Of a stretch of 15,868 nucleotides of DNA, positions 1-5,714 are shown one piece after another. Origin of the DNA: Chloroflexota bacterium (GTDB taxonomy: Bacteria > Chloroflexota > UBA6077 > CF-72); assembly GCA_019242065.1 (NCBI GenBank), contig JAFAWJ010000107.1, forward strand, positions 1-15,868, given 5' to 3'. Position 1 is the first letter of the stretch. Each line of letters begins with the position of its first letter. The position numbers and the translations under genes are program-made. The notes below the pieces were generated by a model. It did not search any database. It was given only the letters and a program-made list of their open reading frames with translations, and was not told where the DNA came from.

Positions 1-51
1 TACGCGCGCGGGGGGCAGGCGTACCCCGAGACGTGGTGGGTCCAGCAGTAA
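1..51 (+). CDS. C-terminal end of an unidentified protein (partial, 5' end outside window)
   Basis: Reading from base 1, the forward frame gives 16 residues ending in PETWWVQQ and then a TAA stop at 49-51. The stop lies 6 bases before the stop of the reverse-strand gene at 58, which is the tail-to-tail spacing used elsewhere in this window (for example 4877/4892). The Trp/Gln-rich tail reads like real protein, but it is too short to assign to a family. It could also be a chance open stretch. Confidence 0.4.
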   Translation, partial: YARGGQAYPETWWVQQ

Positions 52-57
52 TCTGAA

Positions 58-504
58 TCAGGACGACGACGAGTCAGACGCGGACGAGTCAGACGCGGCG
101 TCGAATTGGGCAGCGGCGATGTGCCGAGGGAGCCGCCCGCGCTCCAGGTGGCGGACTGGCACGATGAAGGCGTACTCCTCTAGCAGTTTGTCCACGGCGG
201 CCGCCTCGCACAGGTAGCGCTCGCGAGCGCGTTGTCGCTCGGCAGGCGCGATGCGCGGCACCTGCGCCAGCATGCCGCGCAGGCGCGCCTGCGCGGCTTC
301 GATGTCGCGACCGAGGGCGATCCATGGGAGGGTTTCACCCGCCTGTTTGAGCACGTGGTAGGCGATGCCCCACTCGGCATCCCAATCCTCGAGGTGGAGG
401 GGTTTGCCACGGCCCGGCAGATTGTCGAACTCGCCGCGCTCCTCGGCTTCGCGAATCTGCTTGTCGACGGCGCTTTCCCACTGGCGTGGGGTCCGCTGGG
501 GCAT
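58..504 (-). CDS. DUF1992 / DnaJ-homologue subfamily C member 28 conserved-domain protein
   Basis: This is a 148-residue protein. Its N-terminal part has the DUF1992 pattern seen in the conserved domain of DNAJC28: W9 and E10 start an amphipathic helix, followed by I17-R-E-A-E-E-R-G-E-F-D-N-L-P-G-R-G-K-P-L (17-36) and then a D-W-D...W-x-x-A-Y-H stretch around 40-50. The helical remainder is rich in Arg and Glu, and the tail is Asp/Ser repeats (residues 135-148). No J-domain is present, as is usual for the bacterial stand-alone form. The biochemical function of the family is not known. The ATG at 504-502 shares its A with the TGA stop of the upstream aminotransferase (TGATG), so the two are probably translationally coupled. 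The open frame continues much further upstream, but that part runs antisense to the aminotransferase and has no family resemblance. I therefore start the gene at this ATG. Confidence 0.85.
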   Translation of the reverse strand: MPQRTPRQWESAVDKQIREAEERGEFDNLPGRGKPLHLEDWDAEWGIAYHVLKQAGETLPWIALGRDIEAAQARLRGMLAQVPRIAPAERQRARERYLCEAAAVDKLLEEYAFIVPVRHLERGRLPRHIAAAQFDAASDSSASDSSSS

Positions 505-1907
505 CAGATCTCGCGCGAGGTCGAATCGATCGACTCCGCCAGGACCTCCACGAGTCGACGCAGTTGATCCTCCGTGCTGATGAGGGGCGGTGCCATCACG
601 ATGGTGTTGTTGATTCGTCGCAGCAGAATGCCGTTGGCGACGCAGTTGGCAACGACGCGTGCGGCCACTGGCACCGCGTTGTCGTAGTAGGCGGCGCCAG
701 TTGCATCCGGATCGGCCAGCTCGACCGCTTCCATCATGCCCAGTCCGCGAACCTGACCGACGGTCTTCAGCGGCTCGAGCTGACGACGAAGCAAGTCCAG
801 AAATCGAGAGCCGACCTCCGCTGCGCGCGAAACGAGACCCTCGCGCTCGATGATCGCCACGTTGGCCAGACCCACCGCGCAGCACACGGGGTGTCCGGAG
901 TAGGTCGCCGCGTGTGTGAACTTCAGGTCCAGGGGCGCCTCGTTGATCGCATTCTGGATCTGATGGCTGACCATAATGCCGCCGAGTGGCAGGTAGGCAC
1001 TGGTGACACCTTTGGCGAAGCTCATGATGTCGGGCTGCACGCCCCAGTGGTCGAGCGCAAACCATTTGCCGGTGCGGCCGAAGCCGGTGATGACCTCGTC
1101 GGCGATCAGCAGGACGTGATGACGATCGGCGATCTGGCGCAGCTTGGGCCAGTAGTCATCCGGGGGTACGATGACCCCACCTGCCCCCTGGACGGGCTCG
1201 GCAAGGATGGCAGCGACGGTGTCCGGGTTCTCCTCAATCAACGTTTGTTCCAGCGCGGCCGCGTAGTCGTGCTCGTGTGGGGCGGTGCACGGGCGCGTAC
1301 CACCCGTCTCCAGCTCGCAGCGGAAGCGGTACGGAGCGATGGTCTGGATGAAGTTGGGCACCAGCGGAGCAAACATGCGGTGGTACGTCGGCAGGCCGGT
1401 TGCGCTGGCGGCGGCCATGGTGACGCCGTGGTACCCCCAACGACGCGAGATGACCTTCACTTTGTCTGGCTTACCGAGCAGCTTCCAGAAGAAGCGCGCC
1501 GTCTTGAAGGCTGACTCGTTGGACTCCGCGCCGGCAGTCGTGAAGTACACCGCGTTCAGGTTGGAGTACGTCAGATCGACGAGCTTCTCGGCGAGTTGGG
1601 CGGAGGGGATGTTGGCGAAGCCGACATAGTTATTGTTGAAGGCGAGCGTGCTCATCTGCTCGGCGGCGACCGTGGCGAGTTCGGCGCGGCCATGTCCGAC
1701 GTTCACGTTCCACAAGCCGGACAGCGCGTCGAAGTAGCGCTTGCCGCCGGCATCGATGACCTCCGCGCCCTCGCCGCGGACGATCACCATCGGCTGGCTG
1801 TGATCGGTGGGGTGATAGAGCGGATGGATCAGGTGTTCGCGGTCGGCGCGCAAGACCTGATCGACGTCGACGGGCTCCGACGACGTGGTGGGGGTGGCCT
1901 GGACCAT
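504..1907 (-). CDS. Class III omega-aminotransferase (PLP-dependent)
   Basis: This 467-residue fold-type I PLP enzyme belongs to aminotransferase class III. It moves an amino group from an omega-amino acid or amine to a keto acid such as pyruvate, in the cytoplasm. The L-S-G-L-W-N-V-N-V-G-H-G-R block is at 62-74 and the phosphate-cup motif G-A-E-S-N at 126-130. E237-P-V-Q-G-A-G-G is followed by the cofactor aspartate in D270-E-V-I-T-G-F-G-R-T-G, and by the Schiff-base lysine K299 in S-F-A-K-G. R430 lies where omega-transaminases keep the mobile arginine that binds carboxylates. The length is normal and the protein looks intact. The ATG start has a GAGGT ribosome-binding site about 4 bases upstream, at 1911-1915 read on the reverse strand. 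The closest named relatives are beta-alanine:pyruvate and taurine:pyruvate aminotransferases, but the substrate cannot be told from sequence. It is the first gene of a two-gene operon with the DUF1992 gene. Confidence 0.92.
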   Translation of the reverse strand: MVQATPTTSSEPVDVDQVLRADREHLIHPLYHPTDHSQPMVIVRGEGAEVIDAGGKRYFDALSGLWNVNVGHGRAELATVAAEQMSTLAFNNNYVGFANIPSAQLAEKLVDLTYSNLNAVYFTTAGAESNESAFKTARFFWKLLGKPDKVKVISRRWGYHGVTMAAASATGLPTYHRMFAPLVPNFIQTIAPYRFRCELETGGTRPCTAPHEHDYAAALEQTLIEENPDTVAAILAEPVQGAGGVIVPPDDYWPKLRQIADRHHVLLIADEVITGFGRTGKWFALDHWGVQPDIMSFAKGVTSAYLPLGGIMVSHQIQNAINEAPLDLKFTHAATYSGHPVCCAVGLANVAIIEREGLVSRAAEVGSRFLDLLRRQLEPLKTVGQVRGLGMMEAVELADPDATGAAYYDNAVPVAARVVANCVANGILLRRINNTIVMAPPLISTEDQLRRLVEVLAESIDSTSREI

Positions 1908-1987
1908 GGGACCTCACAGTCTACCGTGATTTCATAAGAAACTCCTGACGAGAGTCCTCTTGACGTGTTTGAAGGGGCACTCGTTCA
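1908..1987. promoter_or_regulatory. Divergent intergenic region between aminotransferase and secreted-protein genes
   Basis: This 80-base AT-richer gap lies between two diverging genes and must hold promoters for both. On the forward strand, TTGACG at 1960-1965 matches a -35 box, but no convincing -10 lies 16-18 bases downstream (the TATTTT at 2006-2011 is too far). GAAGGGG at 1971-1977 could serve as a ribosome-binding site for the GTG at 1988. On the reverse strand, AGGAG, then six bases, then ATG (1935) opens a four-codon reading frame (Met-Lys-Ser-Arg, stop) just ahead of the aminotransferase. I cannot assign a reverse promoter with confidence. Confidence 0.3.
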
Positions 1988-2164
1988 GTGCGCGGCGGAC
2001 TGGCATATTTTGGGAGGGGGTCCACTGCGTTAGGACGCACTCATCGACTCAAGCTGATTAGCGGCCTCGGGCTGGCGGCATCTTTGCTGCTGACCACGTT
2101 TGCGCCGACCTATGCGCAACAAAGCCAACCTGGTTCCCAGGCAGGCGCGCCAGGCCGGCCGTGA
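1988..2164 (+). pseudogene. Signal-peptide segment of the downstream secreted protein, out of frame (apparent frameshift)
   Basis: From the GTG at 1988 this frame encodes a basic n-region (residues R17-T-H-R-L-K), a hydrophobic core (I-S-G-L-G-L-A-A-S-L-L-L at 24-35) and a cleavage site T-Y-A/Q-Q after residue 43. It then runs through a Gln/Pro/Gly-rich stretch to a TGA at 2162-2164. This is a textbook Sec signal peptide with nothing attached. The next frame, open from 2062 onward, encodes a large secreted-type protein that lacks any signal. Losing one base somewhere between 2062 and 2164, or a ribosomal -1 slip there, would join the two. I see no slippery heptamer, so a mutation or assembly error is more likely than programmed shifting. 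The exact start is uncertain: GTG 1988 is the only standard start I found close upstream in frame. Confidence 0.6.
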
Positions 2165-3228
2165 CTCCTGGCCAGGAGCAGACCTCAGGAACGCCGCCGC
2201 CAGCCAAGTTGCTAGTGCTCTGGTCCGCCGGCCCTGGCGCCGTGGGATCGAGCACGTACATCGGTCGCGTCGAGGCGCCGCGCATCGGACAGATCGTCAA
2301 TACGGGGACGGGGGTGCTTGTCTCAGGCTGGGCCGCCGATACGACCGCCGCGGGATGGTCGGGTATCGACTCCGTCGAAGTCTGGACGGGTGAGATGGGC
2401 AACGGTGGCACCAAGCTCGGCAGCGCCACGGTTGGTCTGTCACGTCCGGATATCTCCGCCGCGATCGGAAGCAACTTCATTAACTCTGGCTTCAGCGGGG
2501 TCGTGCCATCCAGTGCGTTGTCCAGCCTGCCGGCCGGTAACGTGAACCTTCGCCTGTACATCCATACCCCCAGCAAGGGGTGGTGGCATCGCCAGTCCAC
2601 GGTGACCTCGATTCAGCCTCCAGTTCTGCCGTACCCGAACGACCCGGTGGTGAGCATCGCCAAGCCCCAGGATGGGCAGACATGGACCCAGCGCCAGCTC
2701 AACAATCAGGCAGTGTTCAGTGGCGTGGCGCTGGATCGCAATCCACTGAGCTCGGTGGCCAACTCGCTGGCGTTACTGCGACCAGGGGTGGGTCAGGCGT
2801 TGAGCCTCAACGGATGCCCCTCGTGCCTTGGTGCCACGAACAACATCTTCACGCAATTCCAGGGGGCTGGGATCAGCACGATCAGCGCGTATATCGATGC
2901 GCCGGCCCAGCCTGGTGACCTGACGGCCCCCGGCGTTTTCGGCGGTCCGCCGGCAGCGGGTCCCACGCAGGGCGTCGTCGTCCTGGTCAACAACGCCGGT
3001 CATCTGAACAATGCCGCGCATCCGCAGGGCTCGATAATTCAGGATGGTTTCGGCCAGGACTTCCGCTTCGGCGGCTGGGTTCTGACGTACAACCTGGAAA
3101 CCCTCGCACCGGGCTCGCACACGCTGTACGTGACAGCCTTCTCCTCTGTCACGGGGAAGTCGAACACGGCAAGCGCCACCTTCAATCTCATCCCGAGCAA
3201 TAATCCCAGCCAGCCGATTCAACCCTGA
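2161..3228 (+). CDS. Secreted Ig-like-domain protein (main body, signal peptide in another frame)
   Basis: This is 355 residues if translation is counted from the GTG at 2161. There is no catalytic motif I recognise. The sequence looks like beta-sandwich extracellular protein, rich in Gly, Ser, Thr, Asn and Pro with few charges. A first domain (about 35-150) contains V-L-V-S-G-W-A-A-D, a pattern found in bacterial Ig-like surface proteins, and closes with L-R-L-Y-I-H-T-P. A second domain (about 162-344) begins V-S-I-A-K-P-Q-D-G-Q and ends S-H-T-L-Y-V-T-A-F followed by T-A-S-A-T-F-N-L, typical closing strands. C219 and C222 form the only close cysteine pair. The GTG at 2161 has no clear ribosome-binding site, and the open frame goes back to 2062. 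The true N-terminus is almost certainly the signal peptide encoded in the neighbouring frame at 1988-2164. It is most likely a cell-surface or secreted structural or binding protein; the specific role is unknown. Confidence 0.7.
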   Translation: MTPGQEQTSGTPPPAKLLVLWSAGPGAVGSSTYIGRVEAPRIGQIVNTGTGVLVSGWAADTTAAGWSGIDSVEVWTGEMGNGGTKLGSATVGLSRPDISAAIGSNFINSGFSGVVPSSALSSLPAGNVNLRLYIHTPSKGWWHRQSTVTSIQPPVLPYPNDPVVSIAKPQDGQTWTQRQLNNQAVFSGVALDRNPLSSVANSLALLRPGVGQALSLNGCPSCLGATNNIFTQFQGAGISTISAYIDAPAQPGDLTAPGVFGGPPAAGPTQGVVVLVNNAGHLNNAAHPQGSIIQDGFGQDFRFGGWVLTYNLETLAPGSHTLYVTAFSSVTGKSNTASATFNLIPSNNPSQPIQP

Positions 3229-3241
3229 CGTAGGGAACGTC

Positions 3242-3271
3242 AGCCGGGCGGTGCCTGAGGACCGCCCGGCT
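3242..3271. terminator. Strong GC hairpin between convergent genes, likely bidirectional terminator
   Basis: AGCCGGGCGGT (3242-3252), an 8-base loop, then ACCGCCCGGCT (3261-3271) make an 11-bp perfect stem. It sits 13 bases after the forward stop (3228) and 4 bases before the reverse stop (3276). No T-run follows on either strand, so it is not a classical intrinsic terminator. Its place between two converging genes still argues for transcript-end formation or protection. Confidence 0.6.
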
Positions 3272-3275
3272 AGAC

Positions 3276-4124
3276 CTAACCCACGAACCAATCGATGAGG
3301 CGGCGTGCGATGCTCAACTTGCCGGGCAAGTGGGGCAAGGGTCCACCGCGGGAATACCAGTTGGCTTCGACGAGCTCGTCCGCCTGAAGCCTGATCTCAC
3401 CGCTGGCATAGTGCGCGGTGAAGCCGATCATCAACTGGTGGGGAAAGGGCCATGGCTGGCTGCCAAAGTAGCGAATGTCGCGAATTTCCAGGCCGACTTC
3501 CTCGCGGACTTCACGCGCGACCGCTTCCTCCAGTGATTCACCTGGCTCCACGAAGCCGGCCAGGACGCTGTAGAAGCCGTCGGCGAAGCCACGGTTGCGC
3601 GCCAGCAGAAACTCCTCGTCACCCCGCTGAATGAGCATGATGACGGCCGGGCTGAGGCGCGGAAAGCTGAGCAGTCCGCATTGCGGACACAGCTTGGCGC
3701 GATCGGCTGGCGCGGGCACCGTTGGCTGGCCGCAGCGGCCGCAGAAGCGGTGGGTCTTGTCCCACAGGAGGATCTGTACGGCCCGACCCGCGACCGCGTA
3801 CAGGTCGTCCGCGAGCCGACCGTACAACCCGCGCAGGCCCTCGGCGCGCATGCCAGCCGGCAAGGACTCGGACGTTACTTCGACGTCGACTGCGTAACAG
3901 TCGAGGTCGGCGTCGAGGCGGCCCAGGTAGTGGCCGGACTCGAAGTCGGCGCCAAGCTGCGCCAGGTCGGCGTAGTCGATAGGCGCAGCGGTCTCACCGT
4001 CGATACGGACGAGTAGACGATCACCGCTGAAGGCGAACCACTGCGCGGCGCGCGGTGGCTCCTCGGGTGGGTGCAGGGCCGGAACGAAACGCGCGCGATC
4101 CGTCGGCTGGGGTGGCTCTAGCAA
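3276..4124 (-). CDS. nudC: NADH pyrophosphatase NudC (NUDIX hydrolase with zinc ribbon)
   Basis: This 282-residue protein has the full NudC layout. A family-typical N-terminal domain is followed by a zinc ribbon with C128-x-x-C131 and C146-x-x-C149. Then comes a perfect NUDIX box from G190 (G-x5-E196-x7-R204-E205-V-x-E208-E209-x-G211-L), and the NudC signature S-Q-P-W-P-F-P at 222-228. NudC cleaves NAD(H) to NMN(H) and AMP, and in other bacteria it also removes NAD caps from RNA 5' ends. It is cytoplasmic and Mg/Mn-dependent. The start is TTG at 4124-4122, kept because the F-V-P-x-L segment just after it fits the family's N-terminus. There is no clear ribosome-binding site. The gene diverges from a Crp/Fnr-family regulator, and a 14-base palindrome begins 8 bases from its start, so control by that regulator is plausible. 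Confidence 0.95.
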   Translation of the reverse strand: MLEPPQPTDRARFVPALHPPEEPPRAAQWFAFSGDRLLVRIDGETAAPIDYADLAQLGADFESGHYLGRLDADLDCYAVDVEVTSESLPAGMRAEGLRGLYGRLADDLYAVAGRAVQILLWDKTHRFCGRCGQPTVPAPADRAKLCPQCGLLSFPRLSPAVIMLIQRGDEEFLLARNRGFADGFYSVLAGFVEPGESLEEAVAREVREEVGLEIRDIRYFGSQPWPFPHQLMIGFTAHYASGEIRLQADELVEANWYSRGGPLPHLPGKLSIARRLIDWFVG

Positions 4125-4131
4125 GGCGTCA

Positions 4132-4145
4132 GTACGTTAACGTAC
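4132..4145. promoter_or_regulatory. Perfect 14-bp palindrome, candidate operator for the adjacent Crp/Fnr-family regulator
   Basis: GTACGTTAACGTAC is a perfect inverted repeat centred between the divergent nudC start (4124) and the regulator's first possible ATG (4152). It fits GTA-N8-TAC, the form bound by the Crp-family regulator NtcA of cyanobacteria. Which protein binds here is inference; the symmetry itself is seen directly. Confidence 0.6.
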
Positions 4146-4151
4146 CGGTCC

Positions 4152-4877
4152 ATGCTCGCGACCGCGGCTCGGGCGTGTACCTGGTACATCCGCCAGGTGG
4201 ACCTGTTTCGGTATCTGGCCGAGCGCGAGGCCGAAGGTCTGGCCGACGCCATGTCGCCGCGGCACTTCTCACGCGGTGAGCTGATCGTCGACCGACAGAC
4301 CCGTCCCGAGCTGGTGTGTGTGCTGCGCACGGGCACGGTGCGCCTGTTTCATCGCGAGCGCGACGGGCGCGAGGTGACCGTCGAGCGCCTGGGAACAGGC
4401 CAGCTGTTTGGCGTCACCGGGCTGTTGACCTCAGACGCCGGCGGACTGCTGGCTCAGGCCGAGACGGACGTCGACGTCTGCGTGGTCGATGGACGGCAGT
4501 TTCTCGACCTGGCGTCGCGGTGGCCGCAGGCGCTGCTGGAGCTTGCGACGCGGTTAGGGGTGCGCGTCCGCGAAGCCGACGAGGTGATGAGTCGCATGGC
4601 TCCGACCGGGGCGCGCGCGCGCCTGGCCGGGGTGCTGTACCGCCTGGCACGGACTGGCAGCGACGTTCACCCGGGCGGCGGGCTGCGTCTGCGCGGGGTG
4701 CCGCGGCACGCCGACCTGGCTCTCGAAATTGGCGTCAAGCGGGAAACGGTGACCCGCATGCTGGCTCGGCTCGAGCAGGACGGATATATCCGACGCTTCG
4801 GACGACAGATCATCGTGCCGGATCCGGACCGGTTGGCCGACGATTTCGACTTGCCGTTCCTGGACCGTTCAGGGTGA
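4152..4877 (+). CDS. Crp/Fnr-family transcriptional regulator
   Basis: The protein is 241 residues from ATG 4152. A cyclic-nucleotide-binding-like beta-roll occupies about residues 17-115, with G-T-V-R-L-F-H-R around 61-68 and the L-G-T-G-Q-L-F-G-V-T-G turn at 80-90. A dimer helix (about 118-150) follows, then a winged helix-turn-helix (about 186-225). The recognition helix contains K196-R-E-T-V-T-R202, retaining the R-E-x-x-x-R pattern that contacts DNA in E. coli CRP. There is no N-terminal cysteine cluster, so it is not an FNR-type iron-sulfur sensor; its ligand is unknown. GTG 4197 is a credible alternative start: the protein would then begin V-D-L-F-R-Y-L, would be 226 residues like most family members, and would leave a 72-base regulatory gap holding two palindromes. 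It converges on the NUDIX gene at 4892 with a 14-base gap. Confidence 0.92.
   Translation: MLATAARACTWYIRQVDLFRYLAEREAEGLADAMSPRHFSRGELIVDRQTRPELVCVLRTGTVRLFHRERDGREVTVERLGTGQLFGVTGLLTSDAGGLLAQAETDVDVCVVDGRQFLDLASRWPQALLELATRLGVRVREADEVMSRMAPTGARARLAGVLYRLARTGSDVHPGGGLRLRGVPRHADLALEIGVKRETVTRMLARLEQDGYIRRFGRQIIVPDPDRLADDFDLPFLDRSG
4176..4188. promoter_or_regulatory. Second palindrome (TGTACC-T-GGTACA) near the regulator start
   Basis: TGTACCTGGTACA is a perfect inverted repeat around a single central base. It shares GTAC half-sites with the palindrome at 4132-4145, whose centre lies about 43 bases upstream. It falls inside the regulator's reading frame if ATG 4152 is used, but upstream of it if GTG 4197 is used. 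It may be a second binding site, or chance. Confidence 0.35.
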
Positions 4878-4891
4878 GCTGGGCATGGTCG

Positions 4892-5683
4892 TCACCACGC
4901 ATCGACCAGATCTGAGGGAATGGCGATGCGGGCGCCCTCGCCGTCGCGGTTCGTATCCGGCCGGACCGTACGAATGGGCTTGGTCCTGGCAAATTCCATC
5001 AGGTCGGCGACGACCTGGAACACGGCCAGACGCTTCAAGTGCTCACTTGTGGGAAACAGGGTGTGATAGTCGGGCTCGAGCGCCCGCGCAGGGGTGAGCC
5101 AGACACCCTCACTCGTTTCGATCGTGTCGTGCAGCGCCGACTGTCCACGTGGGAGTTCGGCGAGAAAGAAGCGGGTATCGAAGCGGGTGGCCACGCTCGC
5201 TGGAGTGATCCAGTGTGAAAAAGGCACGAGCCGATCGAACGCCGACCGCCAGCCGTGTTCCGCGAGCACCTCGCTGAAAGACAGCGCGTGGGATTGCAAT
5301 GCCAGACGTGTCGACTCGAGCCGCTCCTGCAGCGTGACTTCGGCGACGTCCACTTCCAGCAGATGGCCCGTGCCATCGCGCACCAGGAGCACGCCAGCTT
5401 CTTCAAAGAGCTCGCGCACGGCGCAGATATAGACGGCGGCTGCCTGTTCGTCGGACAGCGGGGCGTCGGACCTGGCTGACATGTCTTTGACGATCCGCGC
5501 GTCGTCGTCGGATACGCGCAGCTCCAGGTCATCGTGGTGGACCGTTCCGCCCGGGAAGACGTATGCGCTGGGGAACGCAGGCGAGCGGGCATGGCGCAGC
5601 ACCATGAACGTTTCCAGGCCAGCCGGCCCGTCGCGCACGAGGATGACGGATGCGCTGAGCCGCGGTTCCGGAGCGTCGCTCAC
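4892..5683 (-). CDS. NUDIX hydrolase, NUDT19-like with split NUDIX box
   Basis: The protein is 263 residues. A-S-V-I-L-V-R-D (11-18) and F-M-V-L-R-H (26-31) form the first NUDIX strands. F43-P-G-G is then separated by an insertion of roughly 35-40 residues from R90-E-L-F-E-E-A-G-V (90-98), the catalytic half of the NUDIX box. This split box and the R-L-V-P-F-S-H-W-I-T-P segment (151-160) resemble the NUDT19/NUDT7 group, whose characterised members cleave CoA or acyl-CoA. The substrate here is inferred only from that likeness. The GTG at 5683 is chosen because S-D-A-P-E-P-R-L-S-A-S-V leads directly into the first strand. The frame stays open another 101 codons upstream, but that part lies antisense to the divergent gamma-glutamyltransferase gene. 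No ribosome-binding site is visible, so the message may be leaderless. Confidence 0.85.
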   Translation of the reverse strand: MSDAPEPRLSASVILVRDGPAGLETFMVLRHARSPAFPSAYVFPGGTVHHDDLELRVSDDDARIVKDMSARSDAPLSDEQAAAVYICAVRELFEEAGVLLVRDGTGHLLEVDVAEVTLQERLESTRLALQSHALSFSEVLAEHGWRSAFDRLVPFSHWITPASVATRFDTRFFLAELPRGQSALHDTIETSEGVWLTPARALEPDYHTLFPTSEHLKRLAVFQVVADLMEFARTKPIRTVRPDTNRDGEGARIAIPSDLVDAW

Positions 5684-5714
5684 CGCCGAGAGTGTACGGG
5701 CTAAGGTTAAATCG

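Noticed and set aside
505..1065. Long upstream extension of the DUF1992 reading frame on the reverse strand
   Set aside because: It lies wholly inside the aminotransferase gene in another frame, is low-complexity Arg/Gly/Ser-rich and has no family resemblance; the DUF1992 domain begins right after ATG 504.
504..1907. The aminotransferase as PhnW (2-AEP transaminase) partner of phnA
   Set aside because: PhnW is a class V-type aminotransferase, whereas this is clearly class III. It lies about 12 kb away in a different operon, so no link is supported.
2062..2164. Programmed -1 ribosomal frameshift joining the signal peptide to the Ig-like protein
   Set aside because: No X-XXY-YYZ slippery heptamer in the right phase and no obvious downstream stem-loop were seen; a lost base is simpler.
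5481..5714. N-terminal extension of the gamma-glutamyltransferase frame
   Set aside because: It overlaps the divergent NUDIX gene and reads as Ser/Arg-rich noise; the family's conserved N-terminus starts at ATG 5715.
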